Positions 25,777-34,914 of a stretch of 41,882 nucleotides of DNA are shown here, piece by piece. Where the stretch lies: positions 1-41,882 of the forward strand of contig NZ_DCLL01000054.1 of NCBI RefSeq assembly GCF_002321025.1, given 5' to 3'. The notes beneath the pieces are model-generated. The model was not told where the DNA came from and searched no databases. It was given only the letters and a program-made list of their open reading frames with translations. This DNA is from Acinetobacter lwoffii (lineage in GTDB: Bacteria; Pseudomonadota; Gammaproteobacteria; Pseudomonadales; Moraxellaceae). A program made the position numbers and the translations under genes. Each line of letters begins with the position of its first letter. Position 1 is the first letter of the stretch.

Positions 25777-25917
25777 TTATTTCAACCGATTCCCTGCTTC
25801 ATCAATAATCATTTCCTCATTTTCCATGCTAAAAGCTGCGCGCTGCGGAGCAGAAAGAATATCTAAAACAACTTCTGATGGTCGACACAATCTCACACCA
25901 AGTTCAGTCTGCTGATC
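25777..25917 (-). pseudogene. Possible gene remnant (C-terminal 46 codons)
   Basis: On the minus strand, 46 open codons run into a TAA at 25777-25779. The peptide looks protein-like (RPSEVVLDILSAPQRAAF, then MENEEMIIDEAG), but an in-frame TGA lies at once upstream (25918-25920) and there is no start with a ribosome-binding site. It may be the tail of a decayed gene. A competing short reading frame lies on the opposite strand. I do not recognise a family. Confidence 0.3.
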
Positions 25918-26038
25918 TCAACAATCGATATTCTGAACGGGTGGAAAGTGCCGAGGAATTATCGAAACGGGTGAATCAGCAAAAGATCTAGTTTTATCTC
26001 AAATCCTCTGATCAACTTTTCAAAACTTAAATATTAAA

Positions 26039-26072
26039 AAATCCCACTCAGGAAGCGGGATTTTGTTTTTTG
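26039..26072. terminator. Terminator downstream of the TonB-dependent receptor
   Basis: AATCCC and GGGATT arms (26040-26045 and 26057-26062) flanked by an A-run on the left and T-runs on the right. It lies about 30 nt past the receptor stop on the minus strand and can work in both directions. Confidence 0.7.
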
Positions 26073-26100
26073 AAAATTTAACAGCCCTAAATCATCTGAA

Positions 26101-28254
26101 TTAAAATTCTTTTGTCACACTCAGACCAGCGCTCCAGTTCCGCCCTTCTGCCGGCTCAAAGAAACGGCTATTGCTTTCATTGACAATCACCGAACCGGAA
26201 TAATCTTTATCAAACAGGTTATCGACACGCGCAAAAGTATTCACTGCCCAATCCTGCATTTTCCAGTGATAACCTATATTGGCACCAGCGACTGTGTAGC
26301 TTGGTGCAGTATCAGAATTTAAGTCATTCACATAAATCTTGTCCGAGTAACGCACATCGAGTCCTGCGTGTAAGCCACTTTCAGGCTTCCAGCCCAGACT
26401 TAAAAATGCCTGATTTTTGGCAATCCCCGGAATATAGTTTCCGGCTGCAATAGCGGCTACCGTACCGATTGCGGGAATGTCAGCATCAAAAGTAGCATCT
26501 ATATAGCTATAGCTGGCTTGAGCAGTGAGATCACGCCAAAGGTTTTTGTTCCAGGAGAGTTCAATACCTTCTCTTAAAGTTTTATCGGCATTACGGAAAG
26601 TAGAGCGACCATTGTCACTCCCTGCAGAAACAATGTCATTCTTCGTCCTGGTCTGAAAAACTGCAACAGTAAAATCACCTAATGTATTTACAGACTTTAA
26701 TCCCATCTCATAGGTTTCACTTTCTGCTGCTTTTAAACTGAAGCTGCGGTTTTCTGCAGTATTTGCAGGATAAGACATTTCGGTAAAGGTCGGCGTTTCA
26801 AAGCCTTGTGCATAACTGGCATAAGTCATCAGCTCAGGTAAAATCTGCCAGCTTAAGGCCATGGATGGCAATAATTTCTGATAATCGGTTTTACCTGAAT
26901 TATTGCCATTCGCCAGGAACTTGTCTTTAGACTTGAAATGTACATTGCTATAGCGCAGGCCGGCATCCAAGGTCCAATCGGGAGCAAAGTGATAAGAAGC
27001 TTGCAAATACGGATCTAAATTCCACAGGGTATTGTCTTCATCTCGGCGTAGGTCGCCTTTCACTCCCAAGCGATCACCTAAAAAGTTTTGATAGCCTTTA
27101 CGGTCTTCGGTCATGGCATCAACCGCAAGTCCAGCAATCAGCTGGGTATCTGGCCAAATGTTCTGACCTGTCCAGCGTAAATCTATCCCATAAAAATTAC
27201 GGTCAAAATCAATGACACCACCGGGATGATTTTGGGCTAGTTGAACTGTATTAGGTTTACAAATATCAGTATTTTCTTCATATGCACACTTTGGAATCGA
27301 CTGATATTGCGTGACTGCGCGCTGTCCCCAGTAGGCCATGCCATATAGCTCATGCTGATCATTGATCGGCTTATTCCAGGTTAAACCTGTTTGCAGCTGC
27401 TCAATTTCTTTACGTGCATTATAAAGAAGGACGTTGGTCGCGACCTGTCTGGGATTGGCCTTCCACTGCTCTCGGGTTAAACCGCCCGGATCATCTGCAG
27501 CAATTTTAACGTAGTTATTCATCCAGTTGATTTTAGAACCATCTTCCAGATCCCAGGTCAGCTTGGCATTGCTCAGGATTTTATGCGCACCGCTATGCTC
27601 CCGATAGCCGTCGGTATCAAAATAAGATGAGCTGATGATATAAGCTGGTTCATCGGCATTTTCTGAACCGCCTTGCAAAACCAGCTTGGTCTGCCCTTTG
27701 TTCTGGCTCCCTGCAGAATGCCCCAGTTCAATTGAGTCAGCGCCTTGCCCTTCCCTTGTGGTGGTTAAAATCGTTCCCCCGGAAGAGTTGCCATACAGTG
27801 ATGAAAATCCACCACCCAATACTTCAATATGGTCCAGACTGTTCAAATCAATATTCGAGGTTTGTCCCTGTCCATCCGGCATTGTTGCAGGGATTCCATC
27901 CACATATAAACGTACACCCCGTACACCAAAACTGGAGCGCGCACCAAAGCCACGCATCGAAATTTGCAGGTCCTGAGCATAGTTTTCACGGTTATTTAAC
28001 TGCAGTCCTGGAACACCTTTTAATGTTTCCGAAAGGTTCACATTCAGGCTGTTCTCTGGTTGTGCCTGCTCCAGATAATAAACCGATGCAGGCGTGCTCA
28101 ACTTCTCCCGGTCAGTTCGGGTCGCCTGCACAATAATAGGCGCAAGTTTTTGCACTTCTGTAGCAGTATTTTCAGCATACAGCGTCTGGCTCATACAGGC
28201 GATTAAACAGGATAATGTGGTTTTTACAGGGAGATGTCGAAATTGATGCTGCAT
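26101..28254 (-). CDS. pqqU: TonB-dependent receptor, PqqU/YncD-like (PQQ uptake)
   Basis: About 717 residues. A signal peptide ends near TLYA; the TonB box is probably PIIVQA just after it; the plug domain carries SETLKGVPGLQLNNRENYAQ, RGFGARSSFGVRG and LYVDGIPATMPDGQGQTSNI; then a 22-strand barrel with DDPGGLTREQWKANPRQ and the C-terminal FARVDNLFDKDYSGSVIVNE. These stretches are very close to what I recall of E. coli YncD, now named PqqU, an outer-membrane importer of the cofactor pyrroloquinoline quinone. Adjacency to the PQQ enzyme Gcd supports this. The start at 28254 fits the signal peptide; an ATG at 28296 and a GTG at 28311 are in-frame alternatives. Confidence 0.8.
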   Translation of the reverse strand: MQHQFRHLPVKTTLSCLIACMSQTLYAENTATEVQKLAPIIVQATRTDREKLSTPASVYYLEQAQPENSLNVNLSETLKGVPGLQLNNRENYAQDLQISMRGFGARSSFGVRGVRLYVDGIPATMPDGQGQTSNIDLNSLDHIEVLGGGFSSLYGNSSGGTILTTTREGQGADSIELGHSAGSQNKGQTKLVLQGGSENADEPAYIISSSYFDTDGYREHSGAHKILSNAKLTWDLEDGSKINWMNNYVKIAADDPGGLTREQWKANPRQVATNVLLYNARKEIEQLQTGLTWNKPINDQHELYGMAYWGQRAVTQYQSIPKCAYEENTDICKPNTVQLAQNHPGGVIDFDRNFYGIDLRWTGQNIWPDTQLIAGLAVDAMTEDRKGYQNFLGDRLGVKGDLRRDEDNTLWNLDPYLQASYHFAPDWTLDAGLRYSNVHFKSKDKFLANGNNSGKTDYQKLLPSMALSWQILPELMTYASYAQGFETPTFTEMSYPANTAENRSFSLKAAESETYEMGLKSVNTLGDFTVAVFQTRTKNDIVSAGSDNGRSTFRNADKTLREGIELSWNKNLWRDLTAQASYSYIDATFDADIPAIGTVAAIAAGNYIPGIAKNQAFLSLGWKPESGLHAGLDVRYSDKIYVNDLNSDTAPSYTVAGANIGYHWKMQDWAVNTFARVDNLFDKDYSGSVIVNESNSRFFEPAEGRNWSAGLSVTKEF

Positions 28255-28524
28255 ATTTTGTAGGTTCCAGTTATCTCTATGACTTAGAAAACTCATAAGC
28301 TGCCGAAGCACATCACATGATTAATTCTATAAGCCGGTTTGATCTTCAATGATCAGTAGATCGAGTTTGCTTGATCAGATTACAAGTAGAAATTTTAGTT
28401 TTAAGCTGCGTGGTCAATAGAAGTCACCTATCAAAGCAATTTACCAAAATCTTTGTTTACTTCATTCAATATCGTGCAGCCCACATGATTTTCTTTAATA
28501 TTCTAACGATTTATAAAAAGACTG

Positions 28525-28556
28525 ATGGGAAAGCCTGACGAATCAGGCTTTCCCAT
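28525..28556 (-). terminator. Terminator of gcd
   Basis: A perfect 14-bp stem, ATGGGAAAGCCTGA (28525-28538) and its complement (28543-28556), with a 4-nt loop. Read on the minus strand it follows the gcd stop and a T-rich stretch comes 5 nt later. The pqqU-gcd gap (28297-28524) otherwise shows no gene and probably holds the pqqU promoter. Confidence 0.75.
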
Positions 28557-28574
28557 ACAACAACAGAGAGTCAG

Positions 28575-30977
28575 TTACTTATTGTCTGGCAAGGCATAAG
28601 CCACCAGAGAGTCACCCATCTTGGTACCAAAAGAACCATGACCACCCGCCATAATGACCACATACTGCTTGCCATTGGCTTCATAAGTCATTGGCGTAGC
28701 CTGACCACCTGCAGGTAGACGGCCTTTCCACAACTCATCACCGTTGTTCACATTAATGGCACGGATATAGTTATCTTGAGTTCCACCCACAAACATTACA
28801 TTACCCGCAGTTGAAATAGGTCCACCCAGCATCGGCACACCCATTTTGAATGGCGGCAATGGAATGCCTGGCATACTGTCACGAATGGTACCGATACGGC
28901 GTTTCCAGGCCACTTCATGAGTATTTAAGTCCACACCTGCAACAAAGCCCCATGATGGCTGTTTACACGGCAGCCCAAACGGAGACAGGAACGCACTGAT
29001 TTCAACGCCATAAGGCACGCCATACATCGGTTGAACGCCGGCTTCTGTGCCTGCACCTTTAGCCGTCTTAGGACGGTTCGGATCTTGAGGAATCAGTTTT
29101 GATACAAATGGCAGGCCAATCGGGTTGGTCAGTGCAATTTGACGGTCTGGATTCACCGACATACCCCCCCATTCAAACACACCCAGGTTACCTGGGAAGA
29201 CCAGCGTCCCATTTTCAGAAGGTGGGGTATAAATGCCATCGTAATTCAGTTTGTGGAACGCAACACGGCAGACCAACTGGTCAAACATGGTCGCACCCCA
29301 CATCTGTTTATCGGTCAATTTATCTTGTGGCGCTAGGTTAAAATCAGAGAACGGTTGAGTTTTAGAATAGAACTCGCCTTTGGTTTGAGGACCGCGTTTC
29401 ACAGATTGAGGTACTGGTTTCTCGGTAATCGGCACAATCGCTTTACCATTACGGCGATCCAGCACAAAAGCATTCCCGGTTTTGGTCAAGACATAAATGG
29501 CTGGAACCATATTGCCGTTTTTGTCTTTAATCTCGGTCAATGTCGGCTGTGAAGGTACGTCCATATCCCACAAATCGTGATGGGTGGTCTGGAAGTTCCA
29601 TACCAGCTTACCAGTCGTTGCATTCAAGGCCAGCATCGAGTTGGCATAACGCTCGTCTAGCTCAGTCCGGTGACCACCGTAAATATCCGGGGTACCGACA
29701 CCCGTTGGTACGTAGACGATGTCCAGCTCTGCATCATAGGCCAAAGGTGCCCAAGCATTTGGAGAGTTATGTACAAATTTTTGACCCGGTGCAGGAATCA
29801 AATTCGGATCTTCAGCGCCTGTGTCAAATACCCAAAGCAGTTCACCGGTATTGACATCATAACCACGGATCACACCCGACGGTTCTTCAGTTGAATAGTT
29901 ATCTGTGGTTGAACCCGCAATAATAATGGTGGTGCCGGTGACTACAGGCGGTGAGGTCGGAATATAACCGCCCGGATATGGGAATGGCATATCTTTTTGC
30001 AGATCAACTTCGCCATTTTTACCAAAGTCAGAGCAGACTTTACCGGTGGTTGCATTCACAGCAACCAGACGCCCATCATTGACCGGTAAAATGACTTTTT
30101 GTGGACATTCAGCAGAACTGCTTTTTTTCGCAGCGAGACTGGTTTCAAAACCAGCCGTATTGTTGACATCATAATAAGATACGCCACGGCAGGTTAAATG
30201 CTGATAGGTATGATCAGCTTTTAGTTTTGGATCATAGGTCCATTTCGCCTTACCAGTTGCCGGATCAAGCGCAGTCAATTTCTGGTGAGTGGTACAGATG
30301 TACATGTTGTCACCCACCTTGATTGGAGTAACCTGATTGGTGGTTTCACCCGAGTCATTTTCAGTCTTGAATTCGCCCGTGTGATATTCCCAAGCCACCT
30401 GCAAATCTTTGACATTTTCAGTATTAATCTGCTTTAAGGGTGAATACCGTAAACCGGACTGGGTACGGCCATAAGCAGGCCAGTCTTCATCTGCCACACC
30501 GGGGATTGGCTGGTGGGTTGCAGGCTGCTGGGATTTTAATTCACCGCGAATTTCTTGCGGGTCATTAAATACAGCATAAATCATGACAGCGATGGTAATG
30601 GCCAATGAAGCACCCAAGGCAATTTTTGCGCCTTTGCTTTGATCAAAACCGCGTGTTACCGCCGGAATCAGCAGGGCCAGACCAAACAGACCTAAAATAT
30701 CTAAACGCGGTGCAAGTGCAAAGAAATCTGAACCGACTTCCCAAAGCCCCCACACCACTGTTGCCAAAACGAATACGGCATAAACCAGAAGAGCAGCGCT
30801 TTTTCGTTTATACAAGAGAACTGCGGTCGCAATAAAGAGAATACCTGCAATGATGTAGTACCAAGACCCACCCAGCACTGCAAGATAAATCCCTCCAATC
30901 AGCAGTCCTATACCGAAAACAGCAGCAATGACCGCCAAAATTGTTTTCAGTACTGAACCTGATGACGAAGTATTCAT
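28575..30977 (-). CDS. gcd: Membrane-bound PQQ-dependent glucose dehydrogenase
   Basis: About 800 residues, matching Acinetobacter GdhA (801) and E. coli Gcd (796). Five N-terminal membrane helices (residues about 12-145) anchor it in the inner membrane and reduce ubiquinone; the remainder is the periplasmic eight-bladed PQQ propeller (from DEDWPAYGRTQSGLRYSPLKQI), with NAWAPLAYDAELDIVYVPTG and GNVMFVGGTQDNYIRAIN tryptophan-docking-type repeats. It oxidises glucose and other aldoses to lactones in the periplasm. The ATG at 30977 is chosen (AGGTG upstream); a GTG three codons earlier is in frame. It lies between pqqU and a porin gene. Confidence 0.95.
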   Translation of the reverse strand: MNTSSSGSVLKTILAVIAAVFGIGLLIGGIYLAVLGGSWYYIIAGILFIATAVLLYKRKSAALLVYAVFVLATVVWGLWEVGSDFFALAPRLDILGLFGLALLIPAVTRGFDQSKGAKIALGASLAITIAVMIYAVFNDPQEIRGELKSQQPATHQPIPGVADEDWPAYGRTQSGLRYSPLKQINTENVKDLQVAWEYHTGEFKTENDSGETTNQVTPIKVGDNMYICTTHQKLTALDPATGKAKWTYDPKLKADHTYQHLTCRGVSYYDVNNTAGFETSLAAKKSSSAECPQKVILPVNDGRLVAVNATTGKVCSDFGKNGEVDLQKDMPFPYPGGYIPTSPPVVTGTTIIIAGSTTDNYSTEEPSGVIRGYDVNTGELLWVFDTGAEDPNLIPAPGQKFVHNSPNAWAPLAYDAELDIVYVPTGVGTPDIYGGHRTELDERYANSMLALNATTGKLVWNFQTTHHDLWDMDVPSQPTLTEIKDKNGNMVPAIYVLTKTGNAFVLDRRNGKAIVPITEKPVPQSVKRGPQTKGEFYSKTQPFSDFNLAPQDKLTDKQMWGATMFDQLVCRVAFHKLNYDGIYTPPSENGTLVFPGNLGVFEWGGMSVNPDRQIALTNPIGLPFVSKLIPQDPNRPKTAKGAGTEAGVQPMYGVPYGVEISAFLSPFGLPCKQPSWGFVAGVDLNTHEVAWKRRIGTIRDSMPGIPLPPFKMGVPMLGGPISTAGNVMFVGGTQDNYIRAINVNNGDELWKGRLPAGGQATPMTYEANGKQYVVIMAGGHGSFGTKMGDSLVAYALPDNK

Positions 30978-31147
30978 GTTGAACACCTATAAAAGATTTT
31001 TTGAAAGTCCATGCACATGACAGGCATGAGCACCCTTATTGTTAAATTCTTAGTTATAAATACATTAGTGTCTTAAGCAGGCATTGCCCATTACTGCAAC
31101 AAAGGACTTAGAGATTCAATAGTGTATTTGCAACTAAAAACTATGTT

Positions 31148-32407
31148 TTAAAATGACGTATTAAACTTGATTCCGCCCACCCAGACATTTTCACCGTCTT
31201 TATATGCACCGACGTGACGCACATATTGCACATTCGGGCGAATGGTGAGCCAATTAGTGGCATGTAAGCCATAATAAATTTCTGCATCGATTTCTTGATG
31301 ACGGTCAGCACTGACATCGTCATTCATGTTGATGCGTGCAATACCAAATGCGATTTCATCTTGAGGGCGTGAATCCATTGCACCCTTATAAACCAGCCCG
31401 ATATTTTGCATATCACTGACATTATTGGTTTTGGAGTCATGCACTGTCGCATTCACAAAGCCGGTCAAACCACGCGAAGTATCTCCGTGATGTGCAGTCA
31501 ATTGTTGCTTGGCAACAATCCAGCCCCCATGGTGATGATCGGTTTGATCTGGATTGGAAATGACTTCAGCCTCTGCTGTACTGTAGTAATAACCGGCACG
31601 GTATTCACCCGGTAGTTTCTGTTCACCCAGTTTAGGCGCCCAAACCACTTCTGCAGGAAGCATTGCCCCTTTGGAACCATCCGTACTCAGGTTAAATCCT
31701 TTACCACGTTCCAGATTCTCAGGGTTGTATTCATAAGCACCGACTTGGGCATAAAATTCAGGGTTAAGGTTATATTTGACCCGTGCAGCCCATTGGCTTA
31801 CCGGCCAGTTGTACCACTGATCGCCAACCCAGTTCCCGACTTGTGAACCGCATAGGGCCAGATTCTGGAAATCACAGTCAAAACTATTGAAGTCTTCACC
31901 CTCACCAAAGCGTCCGACTTTCACATCCAGTTTTTGTTCCAGGAATTTTTTCTTGATCCATAAATCAGTCAGGCGCCAGGTTTGACCACGGCCCCAGACT
32001 TCTTGCACTGAACTCAGATGGCCACTTAAAGCAGCAGCGCTTTGAGACAGTGACTGACCGTTACGCTGGGTCACTGTTATTTGTGCTTCGGTGTCTTGCC
32101 AGCCTGCAATTTTTGCCAGATCCAGATGTGCCCCAAAAACAAACTGGTCCGCATATTCAGTTTTATGGTTTGAAGATCTTTGCGCATCGATCAAGGTTGC
32201 CATTTCACCGGTATAACCAAAACTGAAATCATAGCCCTGATTTTGGAGTGCTGTACGTTGCCCGTTCCAGTCACCGAGCATCCACGGGCTTTCCGAACTG
32301 AAAGCAGCTTCAGCATGCACAGTGGTCGTGGTTAAGATGAAAGAGGCACAGCAAAGGTAAACGGCCTTCGATAATGGGGAGAGATACATTGAATGTGATA
32401 CCTTCAT
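31148..32407 (-). CDS. OprB-family carbohydrate-selective porin
   Basis: About 419 residues. A signal peptide (to about TVHAEA) is followed by the OprB start SPWMLGDWNGQRTALQNQGYDF, and the sequence continues as aromatic-rich beta-strand repeats ending in a C-terminal Phe (GGIKFNTSF), as in outer-membrane porins. OprB-type porins let sugars diffuse through the outer membrane. Its place upstream of gcd in the same orientation (170-bp gap, no terminator seen) suggests it feeds glucose to the periplasmic dehydrogenase. Start ATG at 32407 directly follows an in-frame GTG; the ribosome-binding site is weak. Confidence 0.87.
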   Translation of the reverse strand: MKVSHSMYLSPLSKAVYLCCASFILTTTTVHAEAAFSSESPWMLGDWNGQRTALQNQGYDFSFGYTGEMATLIDAQRSSNHKTEYADQFVFGAHLDLAKIAGWQDTEAQITVTQRNGQSLSQSAAALSGHLSSVQEVWGRGQTWRLTDLWIKKKFLEQKLDVKVGRFGEGEDFNSFDCDFQNLALCGSQVGNWVGDQWYNWPVSQWAARVKYNLNPEFYAQVGAYEYNPENLERGKGFNLSTDGSKGAMLPAEVVWAPKLGEQKLPGEYRAGYYYSTAEAEVISNPDQTDHHHGGWIVAKQQLTAHHGDTSRGLTGFVNATVHDSKTNNVSDMQNIGLVYKGAMDSRPQDEIAFGIARINMNDDVSADRHQEIDAEIYYGLHATNWLTIRPNVQYVRHVGAYKDGENVWVGGIKFNTSF

Positions 32408-32871
32408 CACAATATGAAGCTTTTTATTATACGCCTGTTGATTTTAAAAAATCGTTACTAATAGATAAAAAGTATGAATAAAATGTTATATTTATTAGTA
32501 TTATTATATGCTTTTTGTAAATTTAAAATTTATAAGTATCTGTTTATCATCATATTAAATTTAACAACATCAAACCATAGTTCCAAAGAAAAATTTGATA
32601 TTCATCAGATAGATTTAGCTTTAATTTCTTATAAAAGATTCAGAGATAAATCAGCTCCATTACTATTTAATTTTCTTCATTTCAAATCATGCAACGCTAC
32701 ATTTTTTGTTGATTGAATACTGAATCACTATTGCGATAAGGCTTTTAAAAACATGAAAAAATTATTGTCATTTCACCATAAACTTTTAAAAATTAGATTA
32801 TGCTAAAGTTATTCTGATAAGAAATTGCGTCGCTTTAAAACAATAATCTAGCTTAATAGACGAGAACAAGC
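32408..32871. other. AT-rich divergent intergenic region
   Basis: About 460 bp, strongly AT-rich. It should contain the porin promoter (minus) and the promoter of the DUF805 gene (plus), for which TATGCT at 32799-32804 is a possible -10 box. An 80-codon open frame at 32474-32716 is rich in Ile/Leu/Lys/Phe codons as expected by chance from such composition and is not called. Confidence 0.5.
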
Positions 32872-33480
32872 ATGAAAGGTTCAATCCTTGATTTTTCTAT
32901 TCAACACAATACCGGTTTTATCTCGGGGGATGATAATCAGCGCTATAGCTTTAATGGCGCAGACTGGCGTAGTGAGCGTCCACCTTCACGCGGTGATCGG
33001 GTCGATTTTATCGTCAATACCGCGGGTGAAGCATCTGAGGTTTATTTAACCTCAGGCAGTTCTATTTATCTGGGAGAAAAAATTTCCAGTCAGCTTGGCA
33101 AATATTCAAATCTGGATCAAGCCGAGGAAAATTACAGCAGCATTGACTGGTTTGTAAAATGTCTGACCAACTATGCAAACTTTTCCGGCCGTGCACGCCG
33201 TAAAGAATTTTGGTTCTTTATGCTGTTTTGTGTAATTTTAGGCATTGTTGCTGAGGTAATTGATACAGTTTTAGGCACTAAACCGCTGGTGAATAGCCTG
33301 CTTAATCTGGCACTTCTAGTCCCAAGTCTGGCCGTTGGCGCGCGTCGCTTGCATGATGTAGGACGTTCTGGTTGGTGGCAATTACTGACGCTTACCGTGA
33401 TTGGCATACTGGTACTGATCTGGTGGTGGGCAACTGAAACCAAGCAACAAAACAATGAGTATGGTGCTCCTGCCAAATAA
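32872..33480 (+). CDS. CSD-like / DUF805 membrane protein
   Basis: A 202-residue protein. Residues 1-60 resemble a cold-shock domain (MKGSILDF...NTGFISGDD...YSF...RGDRVDFIVN) with degenerate RNP motifs. Residues about 95-195 form DUF805: NYANFSGRARRKEFWFFMLF, three or four membrane helices, PSLAVGARRLHDVGRSGWW and the ETKQQNNEYG tail. DUF805 proteins are inner-membrane proteins of unknown function; the soluble N-terminus would face the cytoplasm. ATG at 32872 has a GAGA site 7 nt upstream. It ends at a hairpin at 33492-33515. Confidence 0.85.
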   Translation: MKGSILDFSIQHNTGFISGDDNQRYSFNGADWRSERPPSRGDRVDFIVNTAGEASEVYLTSGSSIYLGEKISSQLGKYSNLDQAEENYSSIDWFVKCLTNYANFSGRARRKEFWFFMLFCVILGIVAEVIDTVLGTKPLVNSLLNLALLVPSLAVGARRLHDVGRSGWWQLLTLTVIGILVLIWWWATETKQQNNEYGAPAK

Positions 33481-33491
33481 CCGAACCTTAC

Positions 33492-33515
33492 AAATCCCGT
33501 CTTGATGCGGGATTT
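33492..33515 (+). terminator. Terminator after the DUF805 gene
   Basis: AAATCCCG (33492-33499) pairs with CGGGATTT (33508-33515), 8-nt loop, followed by TGTTTA, a weak T-run. This places the next gene's start after it. Confidence 0.6.
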
Positions 33516-33531
33516 GTTTATCGATTATTTA

Positions 33532-34020
33532 ATGACTAAATATCAGCAAAATCAGACTTTCTCCATGCTGCAAGATCAATTAGTGAAATTTCCAGATGCT
33601 GTATGGGTGCAAATCTATAAAGATAAAATGCAGCTGATGAATATAGATGGCACGATTACGCATACTCTGCTACCCGATGTGCCTTATGCCCACCCGCGGA
33701 GTATTATTGCCGACTTTGATGCAGCCGCGGTGACGCTGAAACGGCTGTTACCATCGTCAATGATGAAGAAACTATTTAGCTCTATAGCACTGCTGCAAAT
33801 TATGGATCTGCCTGAAGACGGTTTAACCGAAGTTGAAAAGCGCGCGTTACTCGAACTCGGTTATGAAAGTAGCGTGCAAAATGTCATCCTGTTTGACCAT
33901 GCAGGAAATGCACTGACCAAAGCCAGAGTTCCACCCCAACATCGAATGACGATCATCAATATTTTACTGGTGATTATCATTATGGTGGTGTTGGCATCGA
34001 CCTGGTTTTTGACGCTTTAA
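33532..34020 (+). CDS. Uncharacterised protein with C-terminal membrane anchor
   Basis: A 162-residue protein I do not recognise. Residues 1-135 look soluble, with QDQLVKFPDAVWVQIYKDKMQ and IADFDAAAVTLKRLLP segments; the last 25 residues (MTIINILLVIIIMVVLASTWFL) form one membrane helix, so it is probably a tail-anchored inner-membrane protein with the bulk in the cytoplasm. The start at 33532 is chosen because earlier in-frame starts (33502-33507) fall inside the upstream terminator; no clear ribosome-binding site precedes it, so expression may be low or the start different. Confidence 0.65.
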   Translation: MTKYQQNQTFSMLQDQLVKFPDAVWVQIYKDKMQLMNIDGTITHTLLPDVPYAHPRSIIADFDAAAVTLKRLLPSSMMKKLFSSIALLQIMDLPEDGLTEVEKRALLELGYESSVQNVILFDHAGNALTKARVPPQHRMTIINILLVIIIMVVLASTWFLTL

Positions 34021-34036
34021 ATGTTCTTGTAAGAGC

Positions 34037-34063
34037 AAAAATCCCGCACGCTGCGGGATTTTT
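34037..34063 (+). terminator. Rho-independent terminator
   Basis: AAAAATCCCGCA (34037-34048) pairs perfectly with TGCGGGATTTTT (34052-34063) around a 3-nt loop, just after the stop at 34020. It serves the 33532 gene. Confidence 0.88.
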
Positions 34064-34168
34064 ATTGAGATAACAATCTAATAAGAGAGTTGATCTGTAT
34101 AGATGTAGCAGCTTATAGACAAAATATCTCTAAAAATCAGCTCAAATAAAATAAGCAAAAATTAGGGT

Positions 34169-34816
34169 TTATTTAAAATAATCTAGCAACTGATTAAAGC
34201 GGTCTATTTGATATTTAGGCTGTGCCAGTGCTAACTCTTCCTGACTACCATAACCATAATTTACCGCAATAGTATCAATACCATTTTGACGGGCACCAAA
34301 AATGTCATGCTCACGGTCACCCACCATCAGGCATTGATCGGCCTGTAATTTTTGCTGCTCTAAAATATACTGAATCAGCTCAGCTTTATTGGTTCGCTCG
34401 CCATTCAGCTCACTACCATAAATGTCGGTAAAATACTGGGCCAGATCAAAATGTTCCAGAATCTGTTTGGCATACACTGTCGGTTTTGCTGTAGCGACAA
34501 ACAAGCGATAACCACGGCGTTTCAGTTCTGCCAGCGTTTCTGCTACACCCTCAAAAACATGATTTTCATAGAGACCCTTGACTGCAAAGCGCTCCCGATA
34601 ACCCATCAAGGCCTGTTCAGCCAGAACATGATCGGCCTCAACATTTAAAATTTTGGCAAGCGAGGCTTTTAAGGGCGGACCAATAATCCAGTCGATATTG
34701 ATCTCGTCACTAATCGGATGACCGATCTTTTCCAGACCATAGCGTGCAGACGTCGTAATCCCCACTTTCGGATCGGTTAATGTCCCATCCAGATCAATTA
34801 AAATATTCTTAATCAC
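34169..34816 (-). CDS. HAD-superfamily hydrolase (Gph-like phosphatase)
   Basis: About 215 residues. Motif I DLDGTLTDP gives the nucleophile and acid/base Asp pair near the N-terminus; a helical cap (about 20-85) follows; motif II is LFVATAKP; motif III Lys in TNKAELIQYIL; motif IV MVGDREHDIFGARQNG. This is the layout of phosphoglycolate-phosphatase/HAD_2-type enzymes, which dephosphorylate small phosphometabolites in the cytoplasm; the substrate cannot be told. Start: a GTG at 34816 with a GGGGA-rich site about 8 nt upstream is preferred, since it places motif I close to the N-terminus; an ATG at 34870 is an alternative. Divergent from thiD. Confidence 0.88.
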   Translation of the reverse strand: MIKNILIDLDGTLTDPKVGITTSARYGLEKIGHPISDEINIDWIIGPPLKASLAKILNVEADHVLAEQALMGYRERFAVKGLYENHVFEGVAETLAELKRRGYRLFVATAKPTVYAKQILEHFDLAQYFTDIYGSELNGERTNKAELIQYILEQQKLQADQCLMVGDREHDIFGARQNGIDTIAVNYGYGSQEELALAQPKYQIDRFNQLLDYFK

Positions 34817-34877
34817 CGCCCATCCCCTCTCATTAGTACCGATATAAATTAATATCGAGAGTTCATTCAAATTTGCC

Positions 34878-34883
34878 TATACT
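34878..34883 (+). promoter_or_regulatory. Candidate -10 box for thiD
   Basis: TATACT lies 32 bp before the proposed thiD TTG start; the -35 region is indistinct. With it the transcript would begin near 34890, close to the coding region. No thiamine riboswitch is seen. Confidence 0.4.
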
Positions 34884-34914
34884 AATGCAATTTTAGTGAA
34901 TGAAGGACATCATT

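Larger units (their letters stand above)
25672..26100. other. Intergenic region nrdB / TonB receptor
   Basis: About 430 bp without an intact gene: the nrdB terminator, a possible decayed reading frame at 25777-25917 (minus) overlapped by a 37-codon plus-strand frame at 25878-25991 (MVDTISHQVQ..., no ribosome-binding site), and a second terminator at 26039-26072. It has the look of a former gene site. Confidence 0.5.

Noticed and set aside
32474..32716. 80-codon plus-strand frame in the porin/DUF805 gap
   Set aside because: Strongly AT-rich composition gives the Ile/Leu/Lys/Phe-rich peptide; no ribosome-binding site and no recognisable family. Could be chance.
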